Shown here: positions 19,653 through 29,099 of the stretch, piece by piece | How positions within the stretch are numbered: the first letter of the stretch is position 1 | Layout: each line of letters begins with the position of its first letter | Origin: Microbacterium sufflavum | Lineage (GTDB): Bacteria > Actinomycetota > Actinomycetes > Actinomycetales > Microbacteriaceae | Reading direction: 5' to 3' | Assembly: GCF_023101165.1 (NCBI RefSeq) | Contig: NZ_CP078076.1 | Coordinates: 3,509,920-3,573,919 of the forward strand | DNA: 64,000 nucleotides | Notes under the pieces: model-generated | Told to the model about the DNA's origin: nothing | The model's input: only the letters and a program-made list of their open reading frames with translations | Databases searched by the model: none | Translations under genes and position numbers: made by a program

Positions 19653-19748
19653 TCCCCCCGCCTGCGCGAGCCCTGATCCACCCGCCGGCGCGGGGCCTGA
19701 TCCCCCCACCTGCGCCGGGCCTGATCCACCCGCCTGCGCGGGGCCTGG
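19653..19748 (+). repeat. Four 24-bp tandem copies of the NYN gene's stop-codon region
   Basis: Copies lie at 19653-19676, 19677-19700, 19701-19724 and 19725-19748. Each derives from the gene end ccgcctgcgcgagccctga plus tcc(c/a)cc. The first three keep TGA; the fourth has TGG. The period of 24 keeps all stops in the gene's own frame. Copy divergence (several substitutions each) shows the array is not newly formed. Confidence 0.9.
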
Positions 19749-19772
19749 CCCATCCAGGCCGAGGTCCGGCCC

Positions 19773-20780
19773 CTACTGGTTGCTGAAGGCGGCGTCGAAC
19801 GCGGCCTCGGGCGGCGGCCACAGCAGCGACCGCACGAAGCCGAGCGCTTCGGGGGCACCGTGGAGCCGGTCCATGCCGGCGTCCTCCCACTCGATCGAGA
19901 TCGGGCCGTCGTAGCCGATCGCGTCGAGCGCCCGGAAGGCGTCCTCCCACGGCACGTCACCGTGACCGGTCGACACGAAGTCCCAGCCGCGCCGCGGGTC
20001 GCCCCACGGCAGGTGCGACCCGAGCACGCCCGCCCGGCCGTTGTGCGGACGCATCCGGGTGTCCTTGCAGTCCACGTGGTAGATGCGGTCGGCGAAGTCG
20101 ACGATGAACCCGACCGGGTCGATGTTCTGCCACATCATGTGCGAGGGGTCCCAGTTGAACCCGAACGCCTCGCGGTGGTCGATCGCGTCGAGCGCACGCA
20201 CGCTCGACCAGTAGTCGTAGGCGATCTCACCCGGGTGCACCTCGTGCGCGAACCGCACGCCCTCGCCGTCGAACACGTCGAGGATCGGGTTCCAGCGGTC
20301 GGCGAAGTCCTGGAACCCCTGCTCGATCACGGCGGCGGGCACGGGCGGGAACATCGCCACGTAGGGCCAGATCGACGAGCCGGTGAAGCCCACGACCGTG
20401 TCGACCCCGAGCTTGCGGGCGACCCGGGCGGCGCGCGTCATGTCCTCGGCCGCTCGCTGCCGCACCCCTTCGGCCTCGCCATCGCCCCACACGTACGGGC
20501 GCAGGATGCCCTGATGGCGGAAGTCGATCGGGGCGTCGCACACGGCCTGGCCCGCCAGGTGGTTCGAGATCGCGAAGAGCCGCAGGCCGTGTCGGTCGAG
20601 GATCTCGCGGCGCGAGGCGAGGTAGGCGTCGTCCTCGTCGGCGCGGCGCAGGTCGAGGTGGTCCCCCGAGGCCGCGACCTCCAGCCCGTCGTAGCCCCAC
20701 TCGGCGGCGAGCCGGGCCACCTCCTCGAACGGCAGGTCGGCCCACTGGCCGGTGAACAGGGTGACCGGACGAGTGCTCAT
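19773..20780 (-). CDS. Xylose-isomerase-like TIM barrel (sugar phosphate isomerase/epimerase family)
   Basis: 335 residues from the ATG at 20780, preceded on the minus strand by an AGGAGGATCC ribosome binding site. AP_endonuc_2-type barrel features are [38 protein letters not shown] (metal-binding Glu/His region), [14 protein letters not shown] and [19 protein letters not shown]. Such proteins isomerise, epimerise or, in some catabolic systems, eliminate and hydrate 3-keto-sugars using a divalent metal. It is the distal gene of the leftward sugar cluster. Confidence 0.88.
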   Translation of the reverse strand: MSTRPVTLFTGQWADLPFEEVARLAAEWGYDGLEVAASGDHLDLRRADEDDAYLASRREILDRHGLRLFAISNHLAGQAVCDAPIDFRHQGILRPYVWGDGEAEGVRQRAAEDMTRAARVARKLGVDTVVGFTGSSIWPYVAMFPPVPAAVIEQGFQDFADRWNPILDVFDGEGVRFAHEVHPGEIAYDYWSSVRALDAIDHREAFGFNWDPSHMMWQNIDPVGFIVDFADRIYHVDCKDTRMRPHNGRAGVLGSHLPWGDPRRGWDFVSTGHGDVPWEDAFRALDAIGYDGPISIEWEDAGMDRLHGAPEALGFVRSLLWPPPEAAFDAAFSNQ

Positions 20781-20836
20781 GGATCCTCCTTGGTCGCGGG
20801 TACGGGGTACGGGGCGGGGCGGGCGGGGTCGCGAGG

Positions 20837-21688
20837 TCAGGCACCGAGGGCGCGCAGATGGGCGATGCTGCGCGCGGCGAGCTCGTCCTGGCTCGCAGCG
20901 AGCGGGCGCCACACCGACGCCGCGACCGCGATCGTCGCGTTCTCGCCGGTGAAGCTCTCCAGCCCGAGCACCCCGCGGTAGCCCGCGTCGTCGAGCGCCG
21001 CGAGGATGCCCGGCCAGTCGGTGTGGTCGTCGCCCACCGCCCCGCGGTCGCTGCCGCACACCTGCACGTGGGCGATCGCGGATCCCGCGGCCCTGATCGC
21101 GTCGGCCGGCCGCTTCTCCTCGATGTTGAGGTGGTACGTGTCGAGGGCGAGCCCCACGCCCGCGCCCAGCAGCGGCTCGAGCGCGTCGAGGCTCTGCGCG
21201 ACCGTGTTGAGCACGCTCGTCTCATACCGGTTGAGAGGCTCGACGGCGAGGATGAGCCCGGCGGCCGCCGCCTCGTCCGCCAGGGGCGCCAGGTTCTCCC
21301 GCAGCTCGGCCACGACCGCGGTGCGCTCCCCCGCGTCCATCCGCCAGGGCGCCCCGGTGGGCGCGTAGAACGGACCGGCCACGACCGGGGAACGGAGGAT
21401 CGCGGCCGCGTCGAGGCAGGCGCGCAGGTACTCCTGCGTCGCCGGCACGTCGCCCGCGCGTGCCACGAGCGACCGCCCCTGCCCCATCGCGCCGACCAGG
21501 ACCGCGCCCATCCCGAGGCCGTCCAGCACGGCACGCGCCCGCACGGGGTCCCAGTCGCCGGGGTTCTCCAGCGGCAGTTCCAGGGCGTCGTAGCCCATCC
21601 GTGCGGCGGTGTGCGCGAGCGGCTCCAGCGTCTCGTCGGTGAGCGGAGACGTCCACACCCAGGTGTTGACGGCGATCGTGCGGGGCAT
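20837..21688 (-). CDS. Xylose-isomerase-like TIM barrel (second copy in cluster)
   Basis: 283 residues from the ATG at 21688 ([16 protein letters not shown]). Barrel motifs are [19 protein letters not shown] (metal Glu), [14 protein letters not shown] (Asp/His), [20 protein letters not shown] and the terminal [10 protein letters not shown] (Glu). These resemble D-psicose/D-tagatose 3-epimerase-like enzymes. It lies between the other TIM barrel and the transporter genes and is probably co-transcribed with them. The substrate is unknown. Confidence 0.88.
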   Translation of the reverse strand: MPRTIAVNTWVWTSPLTDETLEPLAHTAARMGYDALELPLENPGDWDPVRARAVLDGLGMGAVLVGAMGQGRSLVARAGDVPATQEYLRACLDAAAILRSPVVAGPFYAPTGAPWRMDAGERTAVVAELRENLAPLADEAAAAGLILAVEPLNRYETSVLNTVAQSLDALEPLLGAGVGLALDTYHLNIEEKRPADAIRAAGSAIAHVQVCGSDRGAVGDDHTDWPGILAALDDAGYRGVLGLESFTGENATIAVAASVWRPLAASQDELAARSIAHLRALGA

Positions 21689-21765
21689 CGTTGTCCTTCG
21701 ATCAGGGAGTCGCTCCCACCCTCCCACCCCGGTGACACGGAGCGGAAGGGCGGGAGCGCAGGCGG

Positions 21766-22974
21766 TTACGGGATCTGCCGCTCCTGCCACACCGTCGGGT
21801 AGCCGGGGAGGTTCTCCCCGCCGAACTTGGCGTAGTGGCCGTCGGGCATGCCCTCGTTCGCCGCCAGGTAGTCGTCCAGCTCCGCCTCGGTGATGGGCTT
21901 CTGCGGCAGCACCCACTCCTTCGGCACCTCCTGGCCGGCGAAGATCATCTGCGCCGCGAGCAGCGGGGTGCGCCACTGGAAGTTCGAGTACACCGGGGCG
22001 AGGCCGGTGAGGCCCGTGTCCTTCCACTTGCGCAGGAAGCTCATCTCGTCCTCACCGGTCATGACCGGGTAGTCCGCGCCGGCGTCCTCGAACGCCTCGA
22101 TGGCCGCGACGGCGCCGTCACCGGCGTCCATCCAGATGCCGTCGACGTCGCCCTTGGCGAGCTCGTCGCTGATGATGCTCTTGATCTCCGCCGGGTCGGC
22201 GCCCGTGAAGTAGTCCACGGCCTCGATGCCCGCCTCGTCGAACAGCTTCTCGGCACCGGCCCAGCGGTGCTCCAGCACGTCGACGCCGGGGAGGATGCGC
22301 AGGGCCACGACCTTGTCGCCCTCCTCCAGGTTGTCGATCAGGAACTCGGCCGTGTCGATGCCCCAGGCGAAGCCGCCGATGGGGTGGATGAAGGTGACGG
22401 GGCAGTCGGTGTTCACACCGCGGTCGAACACCACCACGGGCTTCCCGGTCTCGCACGCCCGGTCGACGGCGGGCGTCATCGCCGCCGTGCTGTTCGGCGA
22501 GATGAGGAACACGTCGCAGTTCCCCTCCGAGATGAAGTAGTCGATGTCGGCGATCTGCGTGTCATCGGAGTCCTGCGCGTCGCGCGTCTCCATCTCGCTG
22601 ATCGCCCCGGCCTCCTGCAGCGCCTTGAGCTGCTCGTTCATGGTGATCCAGCCCGTCTGCCGCCACGGGTTGGAGATCGAGGCGTTCGCGAAGCAGGCCT
22701 TCTTGGCCCCGGCGCTGGCGAACTCGGACGTGTCGACCATCTCGGCGTTGATGTGCTGCAGGTAGGGCTCGTCGGCGGGACCCTGGGGTTCCACGCCGCG
22801 CTCCTCGTCCTGCTTGTCGAACAGCTCCTGGTCGAACCACTCGGTCGTCTCCGCCGCCTGCTCGGGGTTCTCCGACTCCGCCGGCGCCACGGACGGGTCG
22901 GTCGTGCACCCGGCGAGCGCGATGAGGCCGAAGAGGGCCACCCCGGCGGTGGCGATCTTCATCGATCGTCGCAT
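21766..22974 (-). CDS. Sugar ABC transporter substrate-binding lipoprotein (Peripla_BP_4)
   Basis: 402 residues with a lipoprotein signal ending LIALAGC (C23). The mature part is a type I periplasmic binding fold: CFANASISNPWRQTGWITMN, QIADIDYFISEGNCDVFLISP, KPVVVFDRGV and GIWMDAGDGAVAAIEAF. This is the ribose/galactose-binding class that partners RbsA/RbsC-type importers. An extra about 60-residue acidic stretch after the signal peptide (EEQ/E-rich, up to about residue 75) is longer than usual. It is followed downstream by the TIM barrel genes. Confidence 0.93.
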   Translation of the reverse strand: MRRSMKIATAGVALFGLIALAGCTTDPSVAPAESENPEQAAETTEWFDQELFDKQDEERGVEPQGPADEPYLQHINAEMVDTSEFASAGAKKACFANASISNPWRQTGWITMNEQLKALQEAGAISEMETRDAQDSDDTQIADIDYFISEGNCDVFLISPNSTAAMTPAVDRACETGKPVVVFDRGVNTDCPVTFIHPIGGFAWGIDTAEFLIDNLEEGDKVVALRILPGVDVLEHRWAGAEKLFDEAGIEAVDYFTGADPAEIKSIISDELAKGDVDGIWMDAGDGAVAAIEAFEDAGADYPVMTGEDEMSFLRKWKDTGLTGLAPVYSNFQWRTPLLAAQMIFAGQEVPKEWVLPQKPITEAELDDYLAANEGMPDGHYAKFGGENLPGYPTVWQERQIP

Positions 22975-22976
22975 TG

Positions 22977-24047
22977 CTAATCTCCTCTGGTTTCTGTGTG
23001 GATGGTGCGTGAGGTCGTGGCGGCCCCGTGGGTCACGGGCGCCGCGGGTTCGGGTTCCGCGGGCTCCGGCGCCGCGGGTTGGGGGCCGCGTGCGCGGCGG
23101 GCACGGAAGGCGACGGCGGAGTAGGCCACCGCAGCGATGATGATGACGCCCTGCACGGCGTCGCGCAGCGTGGACGGCACGCCCGCGATGTTGAGGAGCA
23201 TGAACAGCGCCTCGAGCGTGAACGCCCCGGCGACCGCGCCCACGATCCAGCCCCGGCCACCGCCGAGCACGACGCCGCCGAGCACGACCGCCGTGATGGC
23301 GGTGAACTCGTAGCCGCGGCCGACCGACGGGTGCACGCCCGCATAGCCGACCAGCAGCACGGCCGACAGCGTGGCCGAGAGCGAGGAGATCACGAACGCG
23401 CGCGTGGTGACCCAGGCGCGGCGGGCACCGGCGTAGTCCACGGCCCTGGCGTTGTCGCCGATGGCGATGAGGGTCTTGCCGAGCGGCCGCTTCGTGAGGA
23501 CGATGCCCAGCGCGAGCCACACGATCAGCAGCAGCACCGCCCACGGGATGAAGTCCAGCAGCGGCACGTCGCGCAGGCCGCCACGTCCGATCTCGCGGAA
23601 GCTGTCGGCGGGGTTTCCGGTGGCCGCTCCCCCTGTCCACCACATCACCCCGCCGAGCAGCGCGAGCATCATGCCGAGCGTCACGATGAACGACGGCACC
23701 TTCAGCAGCGTCGTGATCAGGCCGTTCACGAGCCCGACGGCCACCGCGAAGACCACCATGAGCAGCAGCACCGGGATGGTGCGGGCGTCGTCCTGGCCCA
23801 CCAGGTTGCCGGCGATGATGACCTGCGCCGTGATGAGCGAGCCCTGCGACAGGTCGAACTCGCCGGCGATGATCACGAAGTACTGCCCGATCGCGACGAT
23901 GGCGATGGGTGCGACCCGCTGCAGGAACCGCATGAACTGCCCCGGCTCGGCGAAGCTCGGGTTGAGGATCGTGACCGCGACGAGCAGCACCACCAGCAGC
24001 AGGAACACGGCGCCGCGCGGGCTGACGAGGGTGCGCAGGGCCTTCAT
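22977..24047 (-). CDS. Ribose-type ABC transporter permease
   Basis: 356 residues of the BPD_transp_2 (RbsC/MglC) family. Visible features are FVIIAGEFDLSQGSLITAQ, NGLITTLLKVPSFIVTLGM, the EAA-like ALGIVLTKRPLGKTLIAIGDN segment and VLGGVVLGGGRGW near the C-terminus. About ten membrane segments are predicted, with a Pro/Ala/Glu-rich cytoplasmic tail. The ATG overlaps the other permease's TGA (ATGA at 24044-24047), and it ends 2 nt before the start of the binding-protein gene. Confidence 0.93.
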   Translation of the reverse strand: MKALRTLVSPRGAVFLLLVVLLVAVTILNPSFAEPGQFMRFLQRVAPIAIVAIGQYFVIIAGEFDLSQGSLITAQVIIAGNLVGQDDARTIPVLLLMVVFAVAVGLVNGLITTLLKVPSFIVTLGMMLALLGGVMWWTGGAATGNPADSFREIGRGGLRDVPLLDFIPWAVLLLIVWLALGIVLTKRPLGKTLIAIGDNARAVDYAGARRAWVTTRAFVISSLSATLSAVLLVGYAGVHPSVGRGYEFTAITAVVLGGVVLGGGRGWIVGAVAGAFTLEALFMLLNIAGVPSTLRDAVQGVIIIAAVAYSAVAFRARRARGPQPAAPEPAEPEPAAPVTHGAATTSRTIHTETRGD

Positions 24048-25144
24048 GAGCGCGTTCCTTCCGTCGTGGAGCCGGGACTGGGCGCGAGCTCCCGCGCCGC
24101 CGCCGCCATCTCGGCCTCCGCGGCTTTGGCCGCCGCATCGCCCCCGGTGCGCGTGCCCCCGGCGCCGAAGCGCGGGCGACGCCGCACGATCGCGCGACGG
24201 CTGTACACCGCGACCGCCGCGACGATGACCACGCCGCGCACCACGTCCTTCAGGAACGGGTTCACCTGCAGCACGCTCATCACGTTGTCGACCACCGCGA
24301 GGATCGCGACGCCGCCGATCGTGCCCCAGATGGAGCCGCGGCCGCCGAGGAGCAGCGTGCCGCCCAGCACGACCGCGGCGATCGAGAGCAGCGCATAGCC
24401 GCCCTGCTGCCCCACCGTCGGGCTCCCGACGCCGAGGCGGCTCGCGAGCAGCAGTCCGGCGAGCCCCGCGAACACGGAGCACAGCACGTGCGCCCAGATC
24501 AGCGGCATCCGCGTGCGCACGCCGCTGAGCCGTGCGATCTCCGGGTCGCCGCCGACGGCGTACAGGTGCGCGCCGGTGCGGGTGCGGTTCAGCAGCACCC
24601 AGACCACCACGGCGAGCACGATCATGATGATCGTCGACACCGGGACGGGCCCGACGCCGGTGGCGCCGATCAGCTGGAACGCCCAGGGGACGTTGCCCGC
24701 CGAGCCCTCGAAGTTCGTGTTGAGGATGCCCTGGAGGATCAGCCCCACGCCGAGAGTGGCGATGAAGCCGTTCACCTTGAGCACCGTCACGATCACGCCG
24801 TTGAGCAGCCCGATGCCCGCGCACACCAGCAGCGTGACGGCCACGGCGACCGGGATGTTGCCGGGGTTGCCGTTCATCAGGGTGGCCGCGAGCAGGCTCG
24901 ACAGGCTGATGACGTAGGTGACGGAGAGGTCGAGCGACGCCCCGAGCACCACGAGCGTCTGCCCGATCGCGACCAGTCCGAGCACGCTCATGCCGGTCAG
25001 CACGTCGCGGATGTTGCCGGGGCTGAGGAAGTTGCGGCCGACGGTCGCGACGAGGATCGCCCCGACCACGAGGGTCAGCACGAGGATGCCGAGCACGATC
25101 ACGGTGGAGTCGATGCGCAGCCGGGGGCGGGTGGCGGTGGTCAT
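24044..25144 (-). CDS. Ribose-type ABC transporter permease
   Basis: 366 residues, same BPD_transp_2 family: VLGASLDLSVTYVISLSSLLAA, NGVIVTVLKVNGFIATLGVGL, LNRTRTGAHLYAVGGDPEIARLSG split over residues 191-214, and VLGGTLLLGGRGSIWG. It should heterodimerise with the adjacent permease. The start overlaps the ATPase stop (ATGA at 25141-25144). The C-terminus is a long cytoplasmic Ala/Glu-rich tail. Confidence 0.93.
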   Translation of the reverse strand: MTTATRPRLRIDSTVIVLGILVLTLVVGAILVATVGRNFLSPGNIRDVLTGMSVLGLVAIGQTLVVLGASLDLSVTYVISLSSLLAATLMNGNPGNIPVAVAVTLLVCAGIGLLNGVIVTVLKVNGFIATLGVGLILQGILNTNFEGSAGNVPWAFQLIGATGVGPVPVSTIIMIVLAVVVWVLLNRTRTGAHLYAVGGDPEIARLSGVRTRMPLIWAHVLCSVFAGLAGLLLASRLGVGSPTVGQQGGYALLSIAAVVLGGTLLLGGRGSIWGTIGGVAILAVVDNVMSVLQVNPFLKDVVRGVVIVAAVAVYSRRAIVRRRPRFGAGGTRTGGDAAAKAAEAEMAAAARELAPSPGSTTEGTRS

Positions 25145-26661
25145 CGCTGGCCTCCCTCGGTCGAGGGGCGCGCATCCGCACCGGTCGCCGCGGCGAGGAT
25201 CTCGTGCTCCGCGGAGCCCGCGGGCAGCTCGGCGACCAGCTCCCCGTCGTGCATCACCAGGATGCGGTCGCTCATGCCGATCACCTCCGGCAGCTCGCTC
25301 GAGACCATCAGCACGGCCGTGCCCTGCGCCGCGAGCTGGCGCATCAGCTCGTACACCGCGTACTTCGCGCCCACGTCGATGCCGCGTGTCGGCTCGTCGA
25401 ACAGCACGATCTGCGGTCCGGTGAGCAGCCACTTCGCGAGCACGACCTTCTGCTGGTTGCCGCCGGAGAGGTACCGCACCTCCTGGTCGAGCCCGCGCGA
25501 CGACACCTCCAGCGCGCTGAGCACGCCGGGCACCTCGCGGCGCGACGCGGCCGTGCGCCCGGCGAACACGCTGCGCACGACCAGCAGGGCGTTGTCGAGC
25601 ACCGACTGGCCGAGCGCGAGGCCCTGCGCCTTGCGGTCCTCCGACACGAGCGCGAGCCCCGCACGGACGGCCACCCGGGGGCCGGTGATGCGCACGGGGG
25701 CGCCGTCGATGCGCATCGTGCCGCGCGTGAACGCCTGGATGCCGAACACGCCCTCCACGAGCTCTGTGCGTCCGGAGCCCTGGAGCCCGGCGACGCCGAC
25801 GATCTCGCCGGCGCGCAGCGTGAGCGACACCCCGTCCACGTAGGCGTTGCCGCAGCCGTCGAGCTCGAGCCGCGGCTCCCCCACCTCGGTGCCCTCGAGC
25901 GCGTCGGGGAAGTACGACTGGATGGAGCGGCCGACCATGCGCCGCACGAGCTCGTCGGTCGTGAGCGCCGCGGTGTCGTCGGTGGACACGAGGGCGCCGT
26001 CCTTGAGGATGGTGATGCGGTCGCAGAGGTCGAAGATCTCCTTGAGCCGGTGCGACACGTAGAGCACCGCGACCCCGCGCGAGGTGAGCCGGCGGATGAT
26101 GGCGTACAGCAGCTCGACCTCGCGGTCGCTGAGCGCCGCCGTCGGCTCGTCCATCGAGATGACCCGGGCGTCGAACGACAGGGCCTTCACGATCTCGACG
26201 ATCTGCTGCTCGGCCACGGTGAGCGAGCCGACGCGGGCCTGCGGGTCGATGAACGACACTCCGAGGTCGTCGAGCAGTGCGCTCGTCTTCGCGTTCATGC
26301 CGCGCACGTCCACGAAGCCCGCCCGGCGCGGCTCACGTCCGAGGTACACGTTCTGCGCGACCGTGCGCTCGGGCAGGAGGGTGAATTCCTGGAACACGGT
26401 CACGATGCCCGCGTCCATGGCCTGACGCGGGTGCGCGTGGTGCACCTCTTCGCCGAGGTACGTCAGGGTGCCCTCGTCGGCGAGCTGCACTCCGGCGATG
26501 ATCTTCATGAGCGTGGACTTGCCCGCACCGTTCTCGCCCACGAGGCCGTGCACCTCACCCGGTCGCACGTCCAGGTCGACGCCGTGCAGCACCTCCACGC
26601 CGAAGAACGACTTGCGGATGCCGCGCGCCGCGAGCACGGGCTGCGTCGTCGTGGCGGTCAT
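25141..26661 (-). CDS. Sugar ABC transporter ATPase, two nucleotide-binding domains (RbsA/MglA-like)
   Basis: 506 residues. The first domain has Walker A GENGAGKST at 42-50, the relaxed signature LTVAEQQIVEI and Walker B ISMDEPTAALS. The second half lacks a canonical Walker A, as is usual in RbsA-type proteins (GLQGSGRTELV instead), but keeps YLSGGNQQKVVLAKW and IVLFDEPTRGIDVG. It energises the two-permease importer. It overlaps both neighbours by ATGA, placing the dehydrogenase gene upstream in the same operon. Confidence 0.95.
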   Translation of the reverse strand: MTATTTQPVLAARGIRKSFFGVEVLHGVDLDVRPGEVHGLVGENGAGKSTLMKIIAGVQLADEGTLTYLGEEVHHAHPRQAMDAGIVTVFQEFTLLPERTVAQNVYLGREPRRAGFVDVRGMNAKTSALLDDLGVSFIDPQARVGSLTVAEQQIVEIVKALSFDARVISMDEPTAALSDREVELLYAIIRRLTSRGVAVLYVSHRLKEIFDLCDRITILKDGALVSTDDTAALTTDELVRRMVGRSIQSYFPDALEGTEVGEPRLELDGCGNAYVDGVSLTLRAGEIVGVAGLQGSGRTELVEGVFGIQAFTRGTMRIDGAPVRITGPRVAVRAGLALVSEDRKAQGLALGQSVLDNALLVVRSVFAGRTAASRREVPGVLSALEVSSRGLDQEVRYLSGGNQQKVVLAKWLLTGPQIVLFDEPTRGIDVGAKYAVYELMRQLAAQGTAVLMVSSELPEVIGMSDRILVMHDGELVAELPAGSAEHEILAAATGADARPSTEGGQR

Positions 26662-27767
26662 GCGGTCACCTCCACCCATCGGCCGTCGTGCGCCGCCGAG
26701 TCGAGCACGGCCTCGGTGAGCACGGCGGAGCGGTGTCCGTCGGCGAAGGTCGGGAGTCCGTCCGGTCGAGCCCCGCCGATCGCGGCGTACACGTCCGCCA
26801 CGAAGCCGTTGAACGCGTCCTGGTAGCCCATCGCATGCCCCGCTGGCACCCGCTGCAGCCGGCCCGCATCGGCGCCGGCGGTCGCGGGATCGCGCAGCAG
26901 CAGCCGGGACTCCTCGCGCATCCCGACCCAGAGCTCCTCCGGGCGCTCCTGCTCGAACCGCAGGCTCTGCCGCGAGCCGTGCAGCTCCAGGGTGAGGGCG
27001 TTCTTCCGCCCCGGTGCCATCTGCGAGATGAGCAGCGTGCCGAGCGCGCCGGAGCCGGTCTCGACGAGCACGGCGACGAGATCCTCGGTGTCGACGGCGT
27101 GCCCGCCGCGCTCCGCGTAGACGCGGCGGCTGCGGGCGCTGAGGGCACGGATGCGCTCTCCCGTGACGAACTCGATCAGGTCGCACAGGTGCGAGCCGAT
27201 GTCGGCGAAGGCGCGCGAGGCGCCGCCTGCCTCAGACCTCACGCGCCAGTCGTCGTCGCCGGGCAGCAGCATCCAGTCCTGGAGGTAGGAGCAGTCGAGG
27301 GTGAGCAGGTCTCCCGCCTCTCCCCTGGCGATGCGGGCCCTGGCCTCGCGCACCATGGGGTGGTAGCGGTAGATGAAGGGGACGGCGCCGATGAGGCCGG
27401 CCGCGGCGGCCGCCTCCGCGAGCTCGCGGGCGTCGTCCGCGGTGGTCGCGAGCGGCTTCTCGCAGATCACGTGCTTGCCGGCGTGCAGCGCGCGGCGCGC
27501 GAGGTCGGCGTGCGTGGCGTTGGGGGTGCAGATGTGCACCACGTCGATGTCGTCGGCGTCGAGGAGGGCGTCGGCGTCGACCTCCGCCCGCTCGGCCCCC
27601 AGGGCCTGCGCCGCATCGCGTCCGCCCGCGGCCGACCGGGTGGCGATCGCCCGCAGCTCTCCCCCTGCGTCGCGCGCTGCCGCGCGGTGGACGCGGGCCA
27701 TGAATCCCCCGCCGAGGATGCCGGCTCGGATCGTCCCGAGACCGGTGTCTGTGACATCCGTTGTCAT
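26658..27767 (-). CDS. Gfo/Idh/MocA family oxidoreductase, first gene of the sugar importer operon
   Basis: 369 residues. Rossmann motif AGILGGGFMARVH at about residues 15-27, then DIDVVHICTPNATHADLARRAL and the EKP motif in HVICEKPLATT. The C-terminal domain has FADIGSHLCDLIEFV, supplying the conserved Asp/His. It is probably the first enzyme acting on the imported sugar, oxidising it to a keto-sugar with NAD(P). The gene is leftward-first of a tightly overlapping operon and diverges from the ROK regulator. Confidence 0.92.
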   Translation of the reverse strand: MTTDVTDTGLGTIRAGILGGGFMARVHRAAARDAGGELRAIATRSAAGGRDAAQALGAERAEVDADALLDADDIDVVHICTPNATHADLARRALHAGKHVICEKPLATTADDARELAEAAAAAGLIGAVPFIYRYHPMVREARARIARGEAGDLLTLDCSYLQDWMLLPGDDDWRVRSEAGGASRAFADIGSHLCDLIEFVTGERIRALSARSRRVYAERGGHAVDTEDLVAVLVETGSGALGTLLISQMAPGRKNALTLELHGSRQSLRFEQERPEELWVGMREESRLLLRDPATAGADAGRLQRVPAGHAMGYQDAFNGFVADVYAAIGGARPDGLPTFADGHRSAVLTEAVLDSAAHDGRWVEVTA

Positions 27768-27788
27768 GTCGGGGAGTCTGACACACTC

Positions 27789-27826
27789 CGAACGACTTTT
27801 GCTAGCTTTTCGTCAAAAGTTGTTCG
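27789..27826. promoter_or_regulatory. Inverted repeat between the sugar operon and the ROK regulator (candidate operator)
   Basis: Arms cgaacgacttttg (27789-27801) and caaaagttgttcg (27814-27826) pair with one mismatch around a 12-bp spacer. It lies in the divergent promoter region and is AT-richer than its surroundings. ROK repressors bind such palindromes, so autoregulation and control of the leftward operon are inferred. Confidence 0.6.
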
Positions 27827-27881
27827 AACCGAATTCGAAGTTCTGCGTCTGCACTCCGAAGTGCTGTGGTTTACTGACCGA

Positions 27882-29099
27882 ATGGTTGACGTGCTGAGGC
27901 CGGTCACGGTGCCCTCCCCGGGGACGGGCGAGATCTTCCAGATCCTCCGAGACGGCCAGGCGCGCACCAAGGCCGAGCTCGCGGCGCTCACCGGACTCGC
28001 CCGCTCGACCGTCGCCCTCCGCGTCGACGCGCTCCTCGCCGCCGGGCTCCTGCGGCCGGCGGGCGAAGCAGCCTCCACGGGCGGACGCCCGCCCGCGCGG
28101 GTGGCCTTCAATCCCCGCGCCGGACTCTCGCTCGCGGTCGACCTCGGTGCCACGCACGCCACGGTCGCGGTCGCCGATCTGTCCGGTGTCATCCTCGACG
28201 CCCGCACGCGCACGATCGACATCGGCGACGGCCCCGAGAAGCTCCTCGACACCATCCTCGCCGACGGCGCCGCGCTGCTCGCGGCGACCGCGGACGGACT
28301 ACCGCTGGTCGGCGTCGGCATCGGGGTTCCCGGCCCCGTCGAGCACTCGACCGGACGGCCCACGAACCCGCCGATCATGCCGGGGTGGGACCGCTTCGAC
28401 GTTCCCGCCTATGTGCAGCGGACATTCGACGTGCCCGTGCTGGTCGACAACGACGTGAACATCCTCGCGCTCGGCGAGCAGGCCACGAGCTGGCCCCGCG
28501 TCGACGACCTGATCTTCGTCAAGGTGTCCACGGGCATCGGCGCCGGCATCATCGCGGGCGGACAGCTGCAGCGCGGAGCCCAGGGGTCGGCGGGCGACAT
28601 GGGCCACGTGCAGGTGCCGCGGGGGGCGGGATCCGAGCGCGATCCGGACGACGAGCGCGACCTCGAGGCCCTGGCCAGCGGCTCGGCCCTCGCGATCGCG
28701 CTGCGCGCGGCGGGGCACGAGGTGCACAGCGCCTCCGACGTGGTCGACCTGGTGCGCGGAGGCAACGCGGCGGCGATCGAGGCGACCCGGCAGGCGGGCC
28801 GCGACGTGGGCGAGGTGCTCGCCACCGTCGTGAACCTCCTCAACCCGTCGATCATCGTGCTGGGCGGCAGCATCGCGCGGGCCGGCGAGCATCTGCTGGC
28901 CGGTGTCCGCGAGGTCGTGTACCGCCGGTCGATCCCCCTCGCCACCCAGCACCTGGCCATCGTGCAGTCCCAGGCCGGAGACCGGGCCGCGGTGCTGGGG
29001 GCGGCGATCATGGTCGCCCGCGAGGTGCTCTCCCCCGCGAGCGTCGACCGCTATGTCGCGGCGAAGGGGTCGAAGTCGGCCGACAGCGCGCCGATCTGA
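27882..29099 (+). CDS. ROK family transcriptional regulator (NagC/XylR-like), zinc motif absent
   Basis: 405 residues. The N-terminal winged helix is in about residues 15-75 (DGQARTKAELAALTGLARST), followed by the ROK sugar-kinase-like domain with DLGATHATVAVAD, VGVGIGVPGPVEHSTG, VDNDVNILALGEQ and KVSTGIGAGIIAGG. The usual zinc-binding CxCGxxGCLE motif after GHVQV is missing; the stretch reads PRGAGSERDPDDERDLEALAS, without cysteines. The start is the ATG closest to a TTTACT hexamer 6 nt upstream. It probably represses the divergent importer operon. Its 3' end overlaps the convergent oxidoreductase gene by 49 bp. Confidence 0.9.
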   Translation: MVDVLRPVTVPSPGTGEIFQILRDGQARTKAELAALTGLARSTVALRVDALLAAGLLRPAGEAASTGGRPPARVAFNPRAGLSLAVDLGATHATVAVADLSGVILDARTRTIDIGDGPEKLLDTILADGAALLAATADGLPLVGVGIGVPGPVEHSTGRPTNPPIMPGWDRFDVPAYVQRTFDVPVLVDNDVNILALGEQATSWPRVDDLIFVKVSTGIGAGIIAGGQLQRGAQGSAGDMGHVQVPRGAGSERDPDDERDLEALASGSALAIALRAAGHEVHSASDVVDLVRGGNAAAIEATRQAGRDVGEVLATVVNLLNPSIIVLGGSIARAGEHLLAGVREVVYRRSIPLATQHLAIVQSQAGDRAAVLGAAIMVAREVLSPASVDRYVAAKGSKSADSAPI

